In this document: positions 12,601 to 21,068 of the stretch, piece after piece
Position numbering within the stretch: the first letter of the stretch is position 1
Layout of the letters: every line of letters begins with the position of its first letter
From: Physcomitrium patens
Lineage: Eukaryota; Streptophyta; Bryopsida; Funariales; Funariaceae
DNA length: 64,000 bases
Assembly (NCBI RefSeq): GCF_000002425.4
Contig: NC_037261.1
Location: 4,091,362-4,155,361, forward strand
Reading direction: 5' to 3'
Translations under genes and position numbers: made by a program
Notes under the pieces: model-generated
The model's database searches: none
Told to the model about the DNA's origin: nothing
The model's input: only the letters and a program-made list of their open reading frames with translations

Positions 12601-13173
12601 TCAAAAGTTGATAATCCTGCAGCAGAAGACATGGGAAATCGGTTGTCAGAGTTACATGCAATAATGAAGGCGCAGTTGAAGAAAGCTCAAGAACGACAAA
12701 AGATAAATGCAGATGTATATCGTAAAGAGCAACCACAACTCAACGTGGGTGATAAGGTATGGCTACTTCGTCGCAATATCAAGACCACTCGACCTTGTGA
12801 CAAATTAGACTATCGTAGGCTTGGCCCCTTTTCTGTTTCTGAACAGATCAACCCAGTTGCATATCGGTTACATCTACCGGAGTCAATGAAGATCCATCCT
12901 GTATTCCACGTGTCTCTTCTTGAACCATATAAGACAGTGGATATACAAGGAAGAAGACAAATGCCACCGCCTCCTATAGAAGTAGATAATAATGAAGAAT
13001 TTGAGGTGGAAGAGATATTAGACTCAAGGCGGCGCCGAAATAAGCTGGAATATCTTGTTCATTGGCGCGGATATGATATTAGTGAGCGCACATGGGAGCC
13101 ATCCAGGAATCTAGCAAATGCATCAGCTAAATTCAAAGTTTTTCATCAACGACATCCATCAAAACCAAGATGA
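9685..13173 (+). CDS. pol: pol polyprotein of A1: PR-RT-RH-IN-chromodomain
   Basis: A 1162-residue polyprotein. Aspartic protease DSG at residues 41-43. Reverse transcriptase with YLDD near residue 382. RNase H (TDASDFALGAVLSQ near 530, then IHDKELLAIVDSF). Integrase with HHCC finger about 746-800 (CDICSRSK) and catalytic core about 815-930 (SMDFI, DRFTKMAHF, HPQTDGQTERVNQ). C-terminal GPF...INPVAYRL...HPVFHVSLLEPYK module. Chromodomain about 1105-1160 (VEEILD, YLVHWRGY, TWEP), with the aromatic residues typical of histone-tail binding. In chromoviruses this domain is known to steer integration to chromatin. Length and order fit Ty3/gypsy chromoviruses. It opens from a GTG a few bases after gag, so expression probably depends on recoding from gag. 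Confidence 0.95.
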   Translation: MRLESCTTSNEGPILSSEPSPCFIIDVRLGPNNYKASALIDSGASACFLDEEFARCHRISLIQKTKPVHVEVIDGHPLSSGDVTHETLPVDVVINGHSSCVIFNIIRSPSNPIILGLSWLEKYNPRIDWISRKLDFSRSISNSSINQVKNHESSIVKPALIGAKAFIHVAKEGSTFAIYAAPISESVKTSSGIPSQYQDYQDVFEKKNADILPEHRPYDCSIDLKEGTQPPFGPIYSLSQDELAELKTYIDENLAKNFIRHSKSPAGAPILFVKKKDGSLRMCVDYRGLNKITIKNRYPLPLISGLLDQLNQAKIYTKIDLRGAYNLVRIKEGDEWKIAFRTRYGHFEYNVIPFGLTNAPAAFQHLMNDVFREFLDNFVVCYLDDILIYSKNVEEHEIHVRQILQKLRDAGLYAKIEKCVFHTTQVDFLGYIISNDGLMMDSKKVQTIMDWKIPKTVRDVQCFLGFANYYRIFIKDFSRVAAPLTRLTSKDKFQWNQEAEAAFEALKTSFVSAPVLYRVDFSKVFFMETDASDFALGAVLSQMGTDDKLHPIAFHSRKFSAAEINYEIHDKELLAIVDSFQEWRHYLEGASSPVTMYTDHKNLEYFMSARVLNRRQARWNMSLSRFDFIITYRPGKQQGLSDALSRRSYFAPKEGDAAFEQQRTVLLKPEQFHLRAVKSTLTVDSTFLKQIQSSMSSDPLVHDIENNSSKSHDSSKFEFKNNLLYFEGRLYVPEEKARLRVLQARHDFPAAGHFGYNKTLELISRDFWWPQMWKSVKDFVQSCDICSRSKIPRHRPYGLLQPLPIPEQPWSSISMDFITDLPNSRSYDSIFVIVDRFTKMAHFMPCTKSITGEETAKLFIDNIYRYHGLPKDIISDRRTQFVSRFWRTLFKILKVDIKLSSAFHPQTDGQTERVNQVLEQYLRCTINYQQDDWTILLPLAEFAYNNTVHSSTQQTPFFANYGYHPRLDTFDFSKVDNPAAEDMGNRLSELHAIMKAQLKKAQERQKINADVYRKEQPQLNVGDKVWLLRRNIKTTRPCDKLDYRRLGPFSVSEQINPVAYRLHLPESMKIHPVFHVSLLEPYKTVDIQGRRQMPPPPIEVDNNEEFEVEEILDSRRRRNKLEYLVHWRGYDISERTWEPSRNLANASAKFKVFHQRHPSKPR

Positions 13174-13267
13174 AAACCTCTCTTATAAAAGAGACAAGAT
13201 TGAGGCAAGATAACATTCAATTTCCTATCCTTGTTTGTAACTTCTTTACATTTGTGACGCTAATTAG

Positions 13268-13690
13268 ATGGAGAGCCAACAACCAGCGGATTCAACTCAA
13301 GGACCTTCGTTTGCTGACCTGCCGGACGAGACATTACGATTGTCACAACCTTCAAGACGACGCAATCGAGATGAAGATCTTCAAGAACGACATGTTCTTC
13401 CTCGAACAGATGGTGAGATACAACGTGTTTGGTATTTCGATTTGGGAAGGGACTCCCGATGTTTGGTGATTTTGCTAGAGGTAGGAACAACTCCTGATGG
13501 TGTTCCGAATATTCTATTCGAAGGAAGTTATGGAGGCCTCAATAATGATCAAATAACTGGGTGGTCTTCCCGCCCTGGTATGGGACACTACCGATGGTTG
13601 AGAGGCCCTATCAATCATCTTCGAAGAGAACAGAGATCAGAGTATGTGGCGAATATAATTCGTCGCATCATAGATTTCCTCAACATATGA
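13268..13690 (+). CDS. Extra post-pol frame (140 aa) of A1, unknown function
   Basis: ATG-initiated 140-codon frame between pol and the 3' LTR, on the element strand. No family recognised. The N-terminus is polar (MESQQPADSTQ). A basic/acidic stretch follows (SQPSRRRNRDEDLQE). Then a hydrophobic beta-like segment (SRCLVILLEVG), a Gly-rich turn, a conserved core GHYRWLRGPINHLRREQ (about residues 107-123), and a helical C-terminus ending IIDFLNI. No signal peptide or membrane segment is visible, so it is not an obvious envelope gene. Homologous frames sit in the same place in A2, A3, E and the distinct family C. This argues for a selected protein rather than chance openness. A gag-like, RNA-binding or accessory role is only a guess. 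Confidence 0.7.
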   Translation: MESQQPADSTQGPSFADLPDETLRLSQPSRRRNRDEDLQERHVLPRTDGEIQRVWYFDLGRDSRCLVILLEVGTTPDGVPNILFEGSYGGLNNDQITGWSSRPGMGHYRWLRGPINHLRREQRSEYVANIIRRIIDFLNI

Positions 13691-13720
13691 TGACCGCTCC
13701 TCGTGGAACTCGTCTCTAGA

Positions 13721-13731
13721 AAGGGGGGTAA
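13721..13731 (+). other. Polypurine tract of A1
   Basis: AAGGGGGGTAA immediately before the 3' LTR, the usual plus-strand primer of LTR elements. A2 has the same tract with one more G. Confidence 0.8.
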
Positions 13732-14284
13732 TGTCACGGCCATAATCATATAAGCTAATAATTACATATAGAAATAGGTAGAAGTAAGTAAAAGTAGATA
13801 AAAGTAAGTTAATTGTATAATATTTAATATAGAAGCTTCCTAGAAACTTCCTAGATGCTGCTTTGACTTCATAGGTGCCTTTAATTGACTTTTTGGATTA
13901 GAAACGTGGTCAACAAATTGGCCATGTGCCACACATGTTGTTAGCTTGAAGATCAAGCTAACTATGTGGCCCACACGTAGGAAAACTTGCCTTGTAAGTC
14001 AAGGCATGTGTCCTACAAAGTCAACACATATTGGAGGTCCTATAGAATGTCGCCACGTAGCCCCTAGTTAGATAGTATATATAGAGACAAGAGTGAAGGC
14101 TTCTTCACTCTTGTCAACTCCTTTCTTGCTTCTAGTCTAGTTTCAAGGGTCTCTAGTTTTCTTGTATTTTGGCAATAGCCATTCCAGTTTCTTTCTTAAT
14201 ATACATATTTCTATTTTGTCCTATTTCTTTTTTGAAAAAAGTCTCACTTACTCTTTAGCTTTCATCGAGTTCTTGTCCTTGACA
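13732..14284 (+). repeat. 3' LTR of A1
   Basis: 553 bp, same ends as the 5' LTR, followed by the target duplication CTAAA at 14285-14289. Confidence 0.95.
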
Positions 14285-14543
14285 CTAAAGAGAACTAAAA
14301 AATCACTTCAAAGATAATATAATATTAACTAGATTGGCTATTGCCAAAAACAAGAAGACTAAAAAGTCTTAAAAAAGACTAATGACTAGAATGACGTTGA
14401 GAAGCGTGAAGAAAGCTTCACTATTGCCTCCATATATATTGTTAAGTAAGAGCTATGTGGTGATGTCATATAGGACTTTCATTACATGATGACTTTGCTA
14501 GCCACATGTCTTAACTTGCAAAGCAAGTTATCTATGTATACGC
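14285..14543 (-). repeat. LTR of element D, inner piece
   Basis: Minus-orientation LTR similar to family A but diverged (GGCTATTGCC, TTCACTATTGCCTCCATATATATTG, GACTTTGCTAGCCACATG). It continues at 15878 after the solo-LTR insertion. Confidence 0.75.
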
Positions 14544-15877
14544 TGTCGTGTTGTGGTTCGGCTACTATATGAAAATAATGTAATTATGTACTTAATATAT
14601 AATTTATTAAGTAACATGGTAAGAGCCATGTTAGTAGATTTTAGTTGGTTGTAGGATATAATTTGATTATTACTTTGAGAAGAGGTGGTTTAAAAAGGTT
14701 ACTATAGAATTTTTATAACTTTGATTTCTTTTTCATAGTGGCTTTTAAGATTGGTTTAGTTCATAGTGACTTCTAAATAATTAGAATCACCTGTGTTAGA
14801 CATTGGTGACCTTTGAAAACTTTTTTTGGATTTTTTATTTGGTGTTAAAAAGACTCATTATAAAAATCTTATAAAAAAAAGGGATGAAGAAGAGGATTTT
14901 GGTAGCAAAGGGAGGAATTAGGGCACCAATATAGATGAATGGAGATGAAAAATAAAAATCTCCATTCCTATTGGTCAAAAATCATGACCAATGGGCTTTG
15001 AGGAGGCTGCCCGAGGCCATATTAGGGATTAGGGTTAGTTTCCGGCGGCCATTCGAGTTTTTGAGGCTAGGGTCAGAAGGTTTAGGTTTTTGGATATGGT
15101 TTTGGTGCAAAATTTGTGTCATTTGGGGTTTATTTGAAGAAGTTATAGGCGCTCAAAGTTAAGGTGTAAGTTTTCAACGTACTGTCACTCTTTTGAGCAT
15201 ACCGCACGCGTACGGACAGCAAACGAGGATCGGCTACCGGATTTGAAGAGAGCACGTTTTCGGCTACAGTTTGTGTATACTGTTTATCGAATTCCAAGCT
15301 TTTATGAAGGAGATATTGGCAGTTGAAGTGAGCGCTTGATATCTAAGGGTAGTAAGTAGCTTGAATTACTTGTGCTTGTGATTTGAGTTATATCTTAGAC
15401 AATTTGATGAGGTTTTAGCTCAAAAGTTTCAAGATTGAGTGTTATCTTGTTATAAAGCTTTCTATACAAGTTTTGTGTGATTTGGAGCTTGGGTTTAAGA
15501 GATATAAGGAAAATAGTTTTCGGGTGCTTGTAAGTTAGGGTTTTGTGCACCTGCTAGGGTTTCTTAGATGCCGAACGATCGGTGATAGATGTACGGTTCA
15601 ATTTTTTTGTGGTAAAAGTTAAGTATAGCATCTAGCTTATGTAGACATTTGAAACAAAGTGAACGGTTCGATTTGCTTTTATGAATTTTCAAAGTCTGAT
15701 GTAAAAAGGTCCTTGGCGGGAAGAAATATATTTTGAAGAATTTAAAGATATTTTGAATTTTTATACAAAGCAAGGAGTTTGTTTTTGGGAGCTAAGGCAT
15801 TATATAAAAAAGAAACCTAAACTCTCTACAGCTAGATATCCGGTGTATTCCCAGATAGAAAATCACGCCATACGACA
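14544..15877 (-). mobile_element. Solo LTR of a B-superfamily gypsy element
   Basis: 1334 bp bounded by TGTCGTG...TACGACA and flanked on both sides by ACGC (14540-14543 and 15878-15881). Its reverse complement starts TGTCGTATGGCGTG and has GGGAATACAC further in, matching the start of the B-related LTR at 54940, so it lies in minus orientation. No internal element sequence remains. Short open frames inside it are not genes. It interrupts the LTR of element D. Confidence 0.8.
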
Positions 15878-16115
15878 ACGCCACATGGTTAGCTTGTTCT
15901 ACAAGCTACTATACGGAGTTAACTTGTTCCACAAACTACGAAGATGTGGTTAATTTGTTGGCCAAATTTCTATCCTACAAATACATCTAAAATCAAAACT
16001 AAATCTATGAAGCTTTTAAGAAGCTACTCTAGAAGACTTTATAAAATTAATCTATATTTACCTACTTCTTCTTAATCATATAAGTAACTATTGGAATAAA
16101 TGTATATGTCTCTGA
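15878..16115 (-). repeat. LTR of element D, outer piece
   Basis: Continues the D LTR after the insertion (CCACATGGTTAGCTTGTTC, AGAAGCTACTCTAGAAGAC) and ends near GTATATGTCTCTGA. It directly abuts a plus-orientation LTR fragment. Confidence 0.7.
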
Positions 16116-16425
16116 TTTGGCATGCATCTAAAAAACTTACCTTGCAAGTTTAAAATGTGTCTTTCAAAATAGACACATGTCATATGACCTATAGAATATT
16201 TTGACATAGTTTCTTATTAGATAGTATATATGGAGGTAAGTATGAGATCTTCTTCATCCTTGTCAACATCTTTCATGTATTCTTGTTTTAGCTCAAGAAT
16301 CTTCAATCTCTTTATATTTAATAATAATCATCCCAATTTTTACTTTATATGTGTTTTTGATTTGTCTATCTATTCTTTTTAAGTCTTACATGAGTATATT
16401 ACTTCTTTAGAGATTTAAAATAATT
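16116..16425 (+). repeat. 5'-truncated A/D-type LTR fragment
   Basis: The second half of a family A/D LTR in plus orientation (AACTTACCTTGCAAGTT, TTAGATAGTATATATGGAGG, CTTCTTCATCCTTGTCAAC), running on into leader-like ATGAGTATATTAC. Its start coincides with the end of D's LTR, giving a head-to-head arrangement. Confidence 0.7.
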
Positions 16426-17120
16426 AATGTTTTTGAAAGATAGTTATTGTCAAATATTTTATATTTATTTAATTAAAAAAATAAATTTATAAAATATATT
16501 TTTATCATTCTTCAAGAATGCCAATATGACTTAGGATAATTTAGATTATTCCATCCATATTTTAAAAAGTTTAAAAACATTCCCACATATATGAATGAAT
16601 AATTTTTTTTATTAGAACATTCATTGATTGTTTTGTATTTAGATGCAATTAGAAGTTTTTTTTTAAAAATTTGTGCTACTAATATTGATTTGTGTTACTA
16701 ATAAAAAAAATATTACTACTTTTTAAAATATGTATAGCTAAATTAAAATTTTAAATACTACACGTTTTTTTACAAAATCAAATTCAATGTATATTCAACT
16801 TTATCAACACTTTATTGTTTTAAATTTAAAAAATTAATTTGACCACAAATATATATATTTTTTTAAAATTATGCACTTTGATATCATAAAAAATATGTAA
16901 TTTTAATAATATTTATAATGATATATATATATATATATATATATTTAGAGCTGTATTTCCATAAGCAAAATATAAATTTAATGAATTATAAACCATTTTT
17001 TTTTTAATTAAAGCACACATAAAAAAAATGTAAAATAGTTGTTAATGACTTTTGGATTTGTTTTGTTTTTGTGAATATGTTTCTAAAAGAAAAGAAAAAA
17101 GAAAATTCTCAATCACATAC

Positions 17121-17154
<34 letters not shown>

Positions 17155-18912
17155 TTAAAAGGAATATTGTGTTTAAAAAATATATATTTGGAAAAGTCAC
17201 TTAATGCAATTGCAAGATATAGCTGTACATGTTTAAAGCAATTGCATTCAGTGACTTTGCCAAATATAAATATATATTTTTAAAATACTTTTATATTTTA
17301 TTCCAGTAGCAACACGTGTGGTTAAAATTTTATATTCTTATCACGGTTCTATTGAATGGGATGTAGTTTAAACACATAGTTTGATGGATATCTACTGAAC
17401 AAAAAGTCACCAACTTGATGAATTCACATTATTCATCTAAAATATTGTTCATTTTTTTTTTTTTTAAATCATGAATGGGAAGAATCCATGCTTAGGGGTG
17501 TATAAAGGATGAGCCCCATCAGATCCCCATCTTAAGCATAGGAATGTGGTATCAATTCTTTAATTTCTACATTGGCTTTCCTTTCATTTCAATTAAGACT
17601 GTCCATATCCTTCTATTCATTTCTGTTTAACTTTATATTATTTTTATTTTATTGTGTGTCTTCTTTCCTAACCTAACTTTTTTCTATGTTTGATCCCATT
17701 TTTTCTTATCTTTTCGTTTTGTGCCGAAGAAGTATTCTATTGGGCTCTCCAGAAGAGGATAATAAGTAAGATGTGGAAAGGTGTTTGTTTGTTTGTTTGT
17801 TTGTTAGTTTTATTATTATTATTATTCTTATTATTATTTATATAAAAATATCTAACTCGATCAAAACCAAGTTAAACACCACATAGTAAACTATGTTTAT
17901 GTTTGTCTAATTTGCATTGGTTAGGCATTGAAAATCTAGATGGCTGGATGGAATTCTTGACATTGCCAAGCTTATGACACCTTGATCTGCAAGATCTGTA
18001 AGATCATATCTACGTGGCAGGGAAACAAATGCCCACAACGAGCCTTCAGATTTGTAACTGTCATGTCAGCTATAGGTCCCATGCGCCATCTTGAGCCACT
18101 GAATTATTGAGTCCCGCTGGATGCCAAGTCAGATGATTAGGGGTGCCCTGTCAATTCGTTTATTTATTTATTTATTTATTTATTATTTTTTTGTACATTT
18201 AATTGCACATTGCTATCAATTATCAATCCCAACAACTATTTGATTGAAATGTGTTACACTTGCAATGTTTTCTAACAAAAGAAATAAAATTTGACATGAT
18301 ATATATGATTGATTGCCTATAGAATCCATGATCATATAATTCATCCTTGATTAAATGTGATTAAAAGTATGGAATTATAGGTTATGAGATTAGGTAGTAC
18401 TTCAGAACATACAATAGTTGCTCTACAATCAAGGAAAAGTTGTCCAGCTTCAACAACCTCAACTTCTGGACAAGGTTACACTGATGCATTGCCCACCATG
18501 AACCACTTGTCCCATTTGCATCAATCACCATTCAACAACAATGAGTGTGCAATAATTTGTAAACACCAATGACCATCTCATCCTGAAGAGCACTTACAAA
18601 AAAAGCTAACAAAACAAGTGCTCCAGAACCCAGGCACAGAGAAGGTTTTGAATAGTCTTTCCACAAAACAAAACAAAATAAAACAAGGTCGTAGAAAGAG
18701 TTACAGTGATGAAGGGACAGAAACTTCATAACATGTGTAATTAAGAAGAGGGTGCAACAAGTTGCTGTGGAAGGGTTTTGAATAGTCTATCCACTTGGAA
18801 TTTCGAATGGTCTATCCACCTTGAACACAGCAAAGGTTCAATCCTAGTATAATTCCATGTACCTGCAGAATGTTTACCATATTCTTGAACACTGCAACAT
18901 GGAAATCTTGCA
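16426..18912. other. AT-rich intergenic DNA with microsatellites
   Basis: No gene is supported here. The stretch holds (AT)n tracts near 16921 and 17132, GTTT repeats near 17785, TTA repeats near 17811 and TTTA repeats near 18153. Short open frames (17071, 18384) have no recognisable content. Confidence 0.6.
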
Positions 18913-18998
18913 CCACACCCCCCCCCCCTCACACCCCCCCTCACACCCCCCCTCACACCCCCCCTCACACCCCCCCTCACACCCCCCCTCACACCCCC
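18913..18998. repeat. C-rich minisatellite, about seven 12-bp units
   Basis: Direct repeats of CACACCCCCCCT. The minus strand has runs of seven G separated by TGTGA, a strong G-quadruplex pattern. It accounts for the GGVRGGVR open frame on the minus strand, which is therefore not a gene. Confidence 0.9.
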
Positions 18999-19039
18999 CA
19001 CTTAGTTTCCATTAACTAATTAATTTATCAAAAATAACT

Positions 19040-19339
19040 ATTAACGTGATACCTGGAACAACTGTCACGTTTTGAATCTTATCTCATGCGACGAGATAAT
19101 TGATACATGTGTTCCCTGATAACTCGGTAGATGAAAATTAGGGCTATGATTATCTGTGCAAATCTCATTGGACAGACTAATCCAGTTTGGGAGACTGAAT
19201 AGGCATGTGATTATTCAACAGTCTCAGTAAACGTCGTTGTTGATGGTTAATTTATAAGGTCTATGTCTAACTTCCAGATGTTATAACCAATGTTTTCTGA
19301 ATAGGAAAATCTGCCGTCCACAGGGAAACCTGCATATAA
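19040..19339. other. Intergenic, no feature recognised
   Basis: Composition moves from AT-rich to more balanced. No gene or repeat was recognised. Confidence 0.4.
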
Positions 19340-19850
19340 TTGGGGTGGGTCGCCAGACCGCCATATTTAGGCATTAAAGGGGCGGTGGCTATCGTCCGCA
19401 TTGAATCATGTTTGTTGCTCGTTGACCTCTCAACCTGTAAAATGGGGTCTTGCATTTATGCCACCCGTTGTGCCTCATCTAGGAACTGCATGCGACACAG
19501 TTCCCTGTTTGCTGCAGATGGGTGGGTGCAGCTTAACCGACTAAGAGCGGCAGAGTTTCTGGACCAGTTCGACATGCAGCCTCCACCCTCCACTCTCCCA
19601 GGAACGGGATGGAAGCTGCTAGCATTGCAAGAAGCTTCGGCGTTTGACGAGGACCTGGCAAAATCACCACTAAAGTCTCCGAACCAAACACCGAAGCAGC
19701 CCACCCGGGATCCACTGAAGCTTTAAGATTCAGGCTGCAGGCTCTTCTCGAAACTCCGCGGAAACCGACGGTGGGGTCGAGGAATAGCGTTTTTCCGATG
19801 CCGATGCCTTCTGTCGATTTGCATGGAACAAGTTGAAACTTTCTTAATTA
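19340..19850. other. GC-rich segment with overlapping open frames, unknown
   Basis: Markedly GC-richer than its surroundings, and open in several frames. On the plus strand a 128-codon frame (19340-19726) contains STLPGTGWKLLALQEAS, and a second plus frame (about 19648-19833) contains LETPRKPTVGSRNSVFPMP. On the minus strand a frame through 19533-19715 reads SETLVVILPGPRQTPK. None matches a family I know, and splice signals do not decide between them. It could be an exon of an unrecognised gene, a degraded gene, or upstream sequence of the DUF1442 gene 1.2 kb further on. Confidence 0.3.
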
Positions 19851-20775
19851 GCCAACGGATCCTAAGCTATATTATGAATTATTCCTTTATTTTTCTGCAT
19901 ACTTTAGTCCTTTTTTATTTTCCATAATGAGCGTTCGAGCTTCCTAGCCCCACAGATGAGTACGACACTTTTCTCTAGTTGCTGCATCAAGTATCATTCG
20001 TTCCTTCGATGCGATGCGACATCGTCCCCTGATGAAAATTCACCTCACAAGCCGGCGCTGGAAACGGGCGGCGTGTCGCGTGAGGGGCTGGTAATGAGGA
20101 ACAATGTCGAGGAGAGGGCGCCATAGTTCTTCTCGTGACCCAGGTGGAATCCTTTCGAAACGTCGTTGAAAGGTCATACTGTGAAAACCACCCGGGAAGT
20201 AACTACTGCTGCTCTGGCAGAAGTATGTAAGGGTAAGAGCCGAAAGTGGCAATTGATCTCAACAAGCAAACTGTAGATTCACGGAAACACACTATTCAGG
20301 GGTGATGATATCGATCTGGCTGGCCGTAACATTGACGGGTGCTTTCTAATGAAGTTCACGAAGACCACGGGCCACACACGCGTCGAATTCGCTACGACAG
20401 CTGGTCATGCGATGTAGTGGGAAGATTCGTTAATACTCGTCGCGATATATTTACTCGTCGACAGTCAGATAAGACTTTAGTGTAGCTGGTGCTTGATCAG
20501 GACGAGGTCGATCTAATCTTCAACGTGGTGATTTATGCAGTGCGTTCCAATCTGCATGTCGCTTCCGTCGCTATCTGATTCTAGTACCATGTGATTAATC
20601 TACCTGGCGCTTCATATAAGATCTTCCAGAACAGATGTGAAGTCATAAGGGTTTGTGTGAAATGTACCAACTTTCTGAAGTCCGAGGTGGACTTGTCATT
20701 TTCATGTAAGACGAGCTCCAGAGGGGCGGTAGAATAATCCTTGCGTCGCATTGGGTTTCTGTCTTCGAGAAATTG
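19851..20775. other. Upstream region of the DUF1442 gene
   Basis: Balanced base composition, no convincing coding frame, no repeats of the LTR families. Probably promoter-distal sequence of the gene at 21069. Confidence 0.4.
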
Positions 20776-20783
20776 CTATAAAT
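20776..20783 (+). promoter_or_regulatory. Candidate TATA box (CTATAAAT)
   Basis: CTATAAAT lies about 290 bp before the ATG of the DUF1442 gene. If used, transcription would start near 20805-20815 and leave a 5' UTR of about 260 nt. Inference from position only. Confidence 0.4.
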
Positions 20784-21068
20784 CTTTCAGGGGAGTTGCC
20801 TCGAAGGTTATTGTGGCCTCCCTTCCAAATCTCCAGAGTGATGAAACATAGTTCGAACGCCACCTCTCTTGTGACCTGATACGAACTCGATACAGAGCTT
20901 GGTCCCCAGATTCAAGACTTGTGCCTTTTTTGCGAAGAATTGATATTGTTTTTCATACCATCATCTACTCTTAGTGTCATCTAGTTTCAGTTTTGGAATT
21001 GGAGCGGAGGCCGCTGTCTAGTGAGGTCGTTGCAACTCAGAACTCCAGTGGACAGATAAGTGATCAAC

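Larger units (their letters stand above)
7907..14284 (+). mobile_element. Chromovirus A1, young near-complete copy
   Basis: Ty3/gypsy chromovirus with paired 553-bp LTRs (TGTCACGG...CCTTGACA), 5-bp target duplication CTAAA on both sides, leader, gag, pol with chromodomain, an extra downstream frame and a polypurine tract (AAAGGGGGG) next to the 3' LTR. The LTRs differ at about eight positions by eye, so insertion is recent compared with D and E. The element carries about one apparent break and otherwise looks whole. It is inserted 5 bp from the inner end of D's 5' LTR. Confidence 0.95.
3484..16115 (-). mobile_element. Chromovirus remnant D (Ty3/gypsy, old), nested
   Basis: Minus-strand chromovirus of the A-related lineage. 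Reading leftwards from its 5' end it has LTR pieces (14285-14543 and 15878-16115), a leader with the conserved hairpin (7741-7770), gag with a zinc-knuckle remnant near 6690, protease and early pol (VEVIDGCLL and NPIILGLS around 6195-6395), reverse transcriptase near 5400-5800, RNase H and integrase (the inverted arm). Many breaks; old. Its 5' LTR was later hit by A1 and by a solo LTR, which accounts for most of its apparent length. It is truncated at 3484 in integrase/pol, where it meets a fragment of opposite orientation. Confidence 0.8.

Noticed and set aside
13170-13469. 99-codon frame overlapping the end of pol and the extra frame (also at 53699-53998)
   Set aside because: Out-of-frame shadow. 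The conserved coding signal with family C is in the 140-codon frame.
13268-13690. Interpreting the extra chromovirus frame as an envelope gene
   Set aside because: Only about 140 residues, no signal peptide, no transmembrane segment, no Cys pairs; the sequence gives no support for env.
14971-15162. 63-codon frame MVKNHDQWALRR...
   Set aside because: Lies inside a solo LTR of the B superfamily with proper ends and target duplication; chance frame.
18830-18850. tRNA-like GGTTCAATCC (T-arm resemblance)
   Set aside because: No acceptor stem or anticodon arm can be placed around it.
18913-18998. Possible CRISPR-like array
   Set aside because: Units are contiguous 12-mers without spacers, in a eukaryotic setting; a simple minisatellite.
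18741-19001. Minus-strand frame with GGVRGGVR repeats
   Set aside because: Produced by the C-rich minisatellite, not a Gly-rich protein gene.
20040-20252. 70-codon minus-strand frame
   Set aside because: No motif, no neighbouring splice evidence, lies in the presumed upstream region of the DUF1442 gene.
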